Shown: positions 20,501 through 23,354 of the stretch, piece by piece | How positions within the stretch are numbered: the first letter of the stretch is position 1 | Layout: each line of letters opens with the position of its first letter | Origin: Silene noctiflora | Lineage: Eukaryota; Streptophyta; Magnoliopsida; Caryophyllales; Caryophyllaceae | Assembly: GCA_009801015.1 (NCBI GenBank) | Contig: VHZZ01000076.1 | Span: 109,375 to 132,728, forward strand | Direction of reading: 5' to 3' | DNA length: 23,354 nucleotides | Program-made: the position numbers and the translations under genes | The notes under the pieces: generated by a model | What the model was told of the DNA's origin: nothing | Databases searched by the model: none | The model's input: only the letters and a program-made list of their open reading frames with translations

Positions 20501-21378
20501 GGGGAGAAGAGAATGGGGACTGATGAGAACACTTTCATAAGGATCTTTAGCGAGCGAAGTAGAGCACATTTGGCAGCTGTTGATTCACTTTACAAGAATA
20601 TGTATGGAAACTCCCTTGAAAAGGTACATATTGTTTTGCATGCTTAAGAGGCCGACTGTCACGAGATACCAGATTTGTTCAACTCCTAGGAATTGCAGAT
20701 CGGCTCAAGTGTATTCTATCATGGCGATTGCTTAAAATCTATGTCAAACGCATCATGAACCAAATATCATATGCATATTGAATTAGCCAACCTAACAACA
20801 CATTCATAATTCAATTCATAGCACGCATAATCCAAAAGTTGATTGTTTCTTGCGCAGGTCATAAAGAAGGAAACCTCAGGGCTGTTTATGCAAGGTCTTT
20901 TGACAATTGTAAGATGTGCAGAAAATCCTGCAAAATTCTTCGCGAAGGTAACTGATGTCTACCTAATTACTCCGCCTTTTGGTTTGATAATACTGTATAT
21001 TACTTAGCTGAGGGTCCTTCCAAGTCAGCTTGGTTTCGACTTTCAAGGATACAAATAGCCAGTAGTCGTAGACTTGCAGTCACGTTTTGATAATAATTTA
21101 TGTTTGGCCTAATGAACTCTCCTTTGTTCTGCATCAACTCAAGCAAGCTTAGACTTATTTTTGCTGTATTATAGGTATTGTACAAAGCGATGAAGGGATT
21201 AGGAACCAACGACACAACATTGATCAGGGTAATCGTGACAAGGACGGAGATAGATATGGAGTACATAAAGGCCGAGTACTTGAAGAAGTATAAGAAGACG
21301 TTGGTCGACGCAGTTCACTCTGAGACATCAGGAAATTATAGGAATTTCCTTCTTGCTCTCTTGGGCTCCAAGCATTGA
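17559..21378 (+). CDS. ANN5: Annexin, D5-like (6 exons)
   Basis: A Ca2+-dependent phospholipid-binding protein of the cytosol and membranes. Exons: 17559-17634, 19082-19227, 19402-19620, 20408-20623, 20858-20947 and 21175-21378. All introns are GT-AG with closing phases, and the product is 316 aa, the standard plant annexin length. Start MSTLSVPP-x5-RDD is typical. Four annexin repeats lie at about 15-81, 87-155, 170-240 and 246-314. Ca2+ sites: repeat IV is canonical (GLGT 257-260 with Glu299). Repeat I reads GFGCD (26-30) with Glu68 kept. Repeat III reads RMGT (182-185), with its first Gly lost, and Glu224. Repeat II has none. His40, Cys111 and Cys239, discussed for redox activity in Arabidopsis annexin 1, are all present. 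The GFGCD and [10 protein letters not shown] segments favour the annexin D5 group. Intron 1 is long (1447 bp) and, like intron 3 (19621-20407), shows no embedded gene. Confidence 0.95.
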
Positions 21379-21559
21379 CCATGAAGTGCAATTGTGCATA
21401 TAATCATGCATGGGCCTCTTGTTATAATAGTGTGCATGTGTGCGACTTTATAGTGTGGTTTGTTAAGCCTGGACAATGCCTGGTCTAACGTACGATCAAG
21501 AAAATATATCCATTATTAATCATAGATAAAAAGTGTATTATCGCTCTATCGACTGAATT

Positions 21560-21705
21560 TGAGAGACTTTGTGTTTTACGCATACGACTTTGGGATTTTG
21601 GTTCAAATGAGCGCCTATTTATGGGGCCGGTGAGAATCGAACCCCCAACTTTATGGATGAAATAAGAAAACTCTTACTGCCTGAGCTACCTCTTATTCAC
21701 ACCTA
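21560..21705 (-). mobile_element. tRNA-derived SINE with good pol III boxes
   Basis: On the minus strand: taagaggtagctcaggcag (A box, about 21695-21677), about 30 bases on, gggggttcgattctcacc (B box, about 21647-21630), then ggccccataaatagg. Both boxes are close to tRNA consensus, but the acceptor and anticodon stems do not pair properly and no CCA-like end follows, so this is a SINE head. The 3' limit is uncertain. It is not the same family as copies A-C. Confidence 0.55.
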
Positions 21706-21713
21706 AGAGGTAG
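21686..21713. repeat. Perfect 10-bp hairpin at the SINE 5' end
   Basis: CTACCTCTTA and TAAGAGGTAG flank an 8-base loop (ttcacacc). One arm is the start of the SINE A-box region, so the other arm looks like an inverted copy of the element's first ten bases. Confidence 0.8.
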
Positions 21714-22249
21714 AATTATATCCCTATATACTAAAATGTTTGTTAAGAAAGATGGATAAGGTAAATGCAACCATTCATAAAAAAAGTGAAACAATTATTA
21801 TTTATGGATTATATATTTAACATTTTTAATGTCTTCTTAATTAGTTTACCGTCTCTTTCTTGACATAATCTTTTTGCAATTTTGTTTAATTTATCATCAT
21901 TTATAATTTGACACAACGTTTATCAAATCGGGAAAAAACCTTTTCTTTTAAAGAAAAATGCTTTCTAGCGGTATTTATATGGATACATCATCACAAATTA
22001 TAATCACATTCCGGTTGTAGATTTATGTGTATGAGTTACACATTTGCACTACACTTTCCTAAAATCAAACATTAGACGTTGGGAAGGCTTTTTAAGCTGC
22101 TTTTTTTTACCAATTTACCACCTAATTAATACATGGAAAAACATAAAATTAAAAATTAAAGAAAAATACAAATTTGTGAATTTCATTGAATCGTGTAAAA
22201 AGGGTGTTGAAAGTTTCAAATATACATAATTGTGCTAAGTAATGGGCGA

Positions 22250-23110
22250 GATTTACCCCGAGGAGGCACGATTAAGGTTGATTTTGAGGTGAAAAGTGCG
22301 TAAAATAACTTTATTTCTTTAATTTCACAAACTCGATTAATAATCCTAAATATATTTTCAAGCACTCTTTCCCATTGATGAGGCGATATTTGTACGGGGT
22401 TAGAAGCGTTATTTATACACTTTTGAGGAGTAATATGATGATATGGTGTGATATTAGATGATGAGAGTGTGGTTTGTTGGAAATCGGATATGATTTAGTT
22501 GGAATTGGTGACTTTTTTTGGAGAGAAATTATGGAAGGTCAATCAAAATCAACAGGAGTCAATGTCGATGGTCAAAATGAAACGATACGAAATCCATCAT
22601 CACTCAAGTTTTTATAAAGTTCCAGCCCGAGTCATGGCTTAATCAAGTTTGAAGCTTTGACGTGCAAAAACAAGAACCAAATGAAGAACTGAAGTTTTTG
22701 TTTCACAAGGGTCAACGTCAAAAGGACGTATCTCTAATTTTAGAGCTCTGATTGATGCAAGCCCAATCAGAGATGAAATGTTATGTTCTTAGCTATCCAA
22801 TGATAGGTCATGAGCCTCACTTGGATAAGAAACGAGAGATATTGTTCTCGCAAGTTCATGTAATCCAGTTAAATACAGAGTGTGCATCACGGGCGTATGA
22901 TGTGCATCGTTGCACCTACACACGGTGCGCATGCGCATTCTCGGTGCACGGTGCACTTTGCCCTTGTTTCTTTCTCGTTTTTTGATCTAGAGGATATTAG
23001 AATTGGAGACTATTTATCTTAGAACTTTTATTAATTGTAAAGATGAGTTAATCTTTCCCTAACTTGGTGCAATCTTTCAATCTTCCTCGTCTTTTCTTTG
23101 TAGGATAACT
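22250..23110. mobile_element. Probable transposable-element remnant with hairpins
   Basis: This region differs from its flanks: higher GC, a 9-bp perfect hairpin (CTCTGATTG / CAATCAGAG, 22746-22772), a GC-rich patch (22885-22970) with the 12-bp palindrome TGCGCATGCGCA and repeated GGTGCA/CGTTGCAC motifs, and a tail rich in T (22975-23100). It looks like a retrotransposon LTR or similar non-coding element, but I find no clear ends, primer-binding site or protein-coding domain. The class is therefore open. Confidence 0.35.
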
Positions 23111-23145
23111 AGTTTTATACCCGTGCACAAAATGCACGAGTTGCT
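23111..23145. mobile_element. Possible repeat terminus with GTGCA hairpin
   Basis: ctagttttatacccgtgc is followed by a 6-bp stem (CGTGCA 23122-23127, TGCACG 23133-23138). 'Tttatacccgtgc...gcacg' is a sequence I associate with ends of abundant plant repeats. A stem next to CTAG recalls Helitron ends, although the order here is the reverse on this strand. Low certainty. Confidence 0.25.
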
Positions 23146-23354
23146 TTTTCAATTATGTTATTTTATTATATGTCAGTTGATCCTTTTATACTTACATGTA
23201 ATGTTTTTTTATTAATATTTGAACAATACGTTTTATAGCAACGGCATACAATGTTAAAATTTCCAAGTTGTGCAGATATAATTCCACGAGATTAATTGTC
23301 CAATTGTTATACTAAGTAAAAGGGTATTCAAAAGTCTTGTTATAATGAATATAA

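Larger units (their letters stand above)
21379..23354. other. Right-hand intergenic region
   Basis: Annexin 3' flank, a SINE (about 21560-21705, minus), AT-rich DNA to about 22240, then a probable repeat remnant (about 22250-23110) with a GC-rich patch. The last 240 bases are AT-rich and featureless. Open frames here (22044-22229 and 22752-22985, +) show no family resemblance. Confidence 0.55.

Noticed and set aside
21630-21695. Possible tRNA gene on the minus strand
   Set aside because: The boxes are good, but the anticodon arm and acceptor stem do not pair. It is better read as a tRNA-derived SINE.
22752-22985. 77-codon open frame
   Set aside because: It crosses the hairpin and the GC-rich patch of a probable element remnant. 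There is no family match and no promoter.
1-23354. CRISPR array, operon or prokaryotic feature
   Set aside because: The window is intron-rich plant DNA. The repeats seen are tandem, microsatellite or SINE/MITE-like, with no regularly spaced spacers.

Overview
This is plant nuclear DNA, from a eudicot. Five protein-coding genes are spread over 23 kb. Four of them have GT-AG introns, and all are embedded in AT-rich intergenic DNA with short interspersed repeats. The reconstructed aquaporin is very close to the spinach SoPIP2;1 type, so a member of the Caryophyllales is my best guess. That rests on remembered family resemblance, not a search.

Layout, left to right. 1-1964: intergenic DNA with degraded repeats, then a TATA box and the PIP2 aquaporin gene (1965-3807, +, 3 exons, 284 aa), which carries a SINE-like insert in intron 1 and a MITE-like insert in intron 2. 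4708-5829: a phytocyanin (uclacyanin-type blue copper protein, -, 2 exons) with a predicted GPI tail and an in-frame duplication at its start. 5830-7479: non-coding. 7480-14332, plus a 5' UTR exon reaching about 15135: the large subunit of the splicing factor U2AF (U2AF65, -, 13 coding exons, 569 aa), which fills a third of the window. 15126-15957: a tandem repeat of about 183 bp that overlaps the presumed U2AF65 promoter, followed by a long (AT)n run. 16166-16498: a short intronless ORF (+, 110 aa) that I do not recognise. 17559-21378: an annexin of the D5 type (+, 6 exons, 316 aa). 21379-23354: non-coding, with a tRNA-derived SINE and a probable transposable-element remnant.

The genes do not form a pathway or cluster. 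They are a plasma-membrane water channel, an extracellular copper protein, a nuclear splicing factor, a membrane/Ca2+-binding annexin and an unknown. Exon boundaries were worked out by hand from splice consensus, reading-frame continuity and family homology. The reading phases close exactly for all four spliced genes. I found no clear novel system. The most interesting items are the repeat-associated U2AF65 promoter, the phytocyanin start duplication, the orphan ORF, a G-rich intronic array in U2AF65 and a three-copy SINE family.
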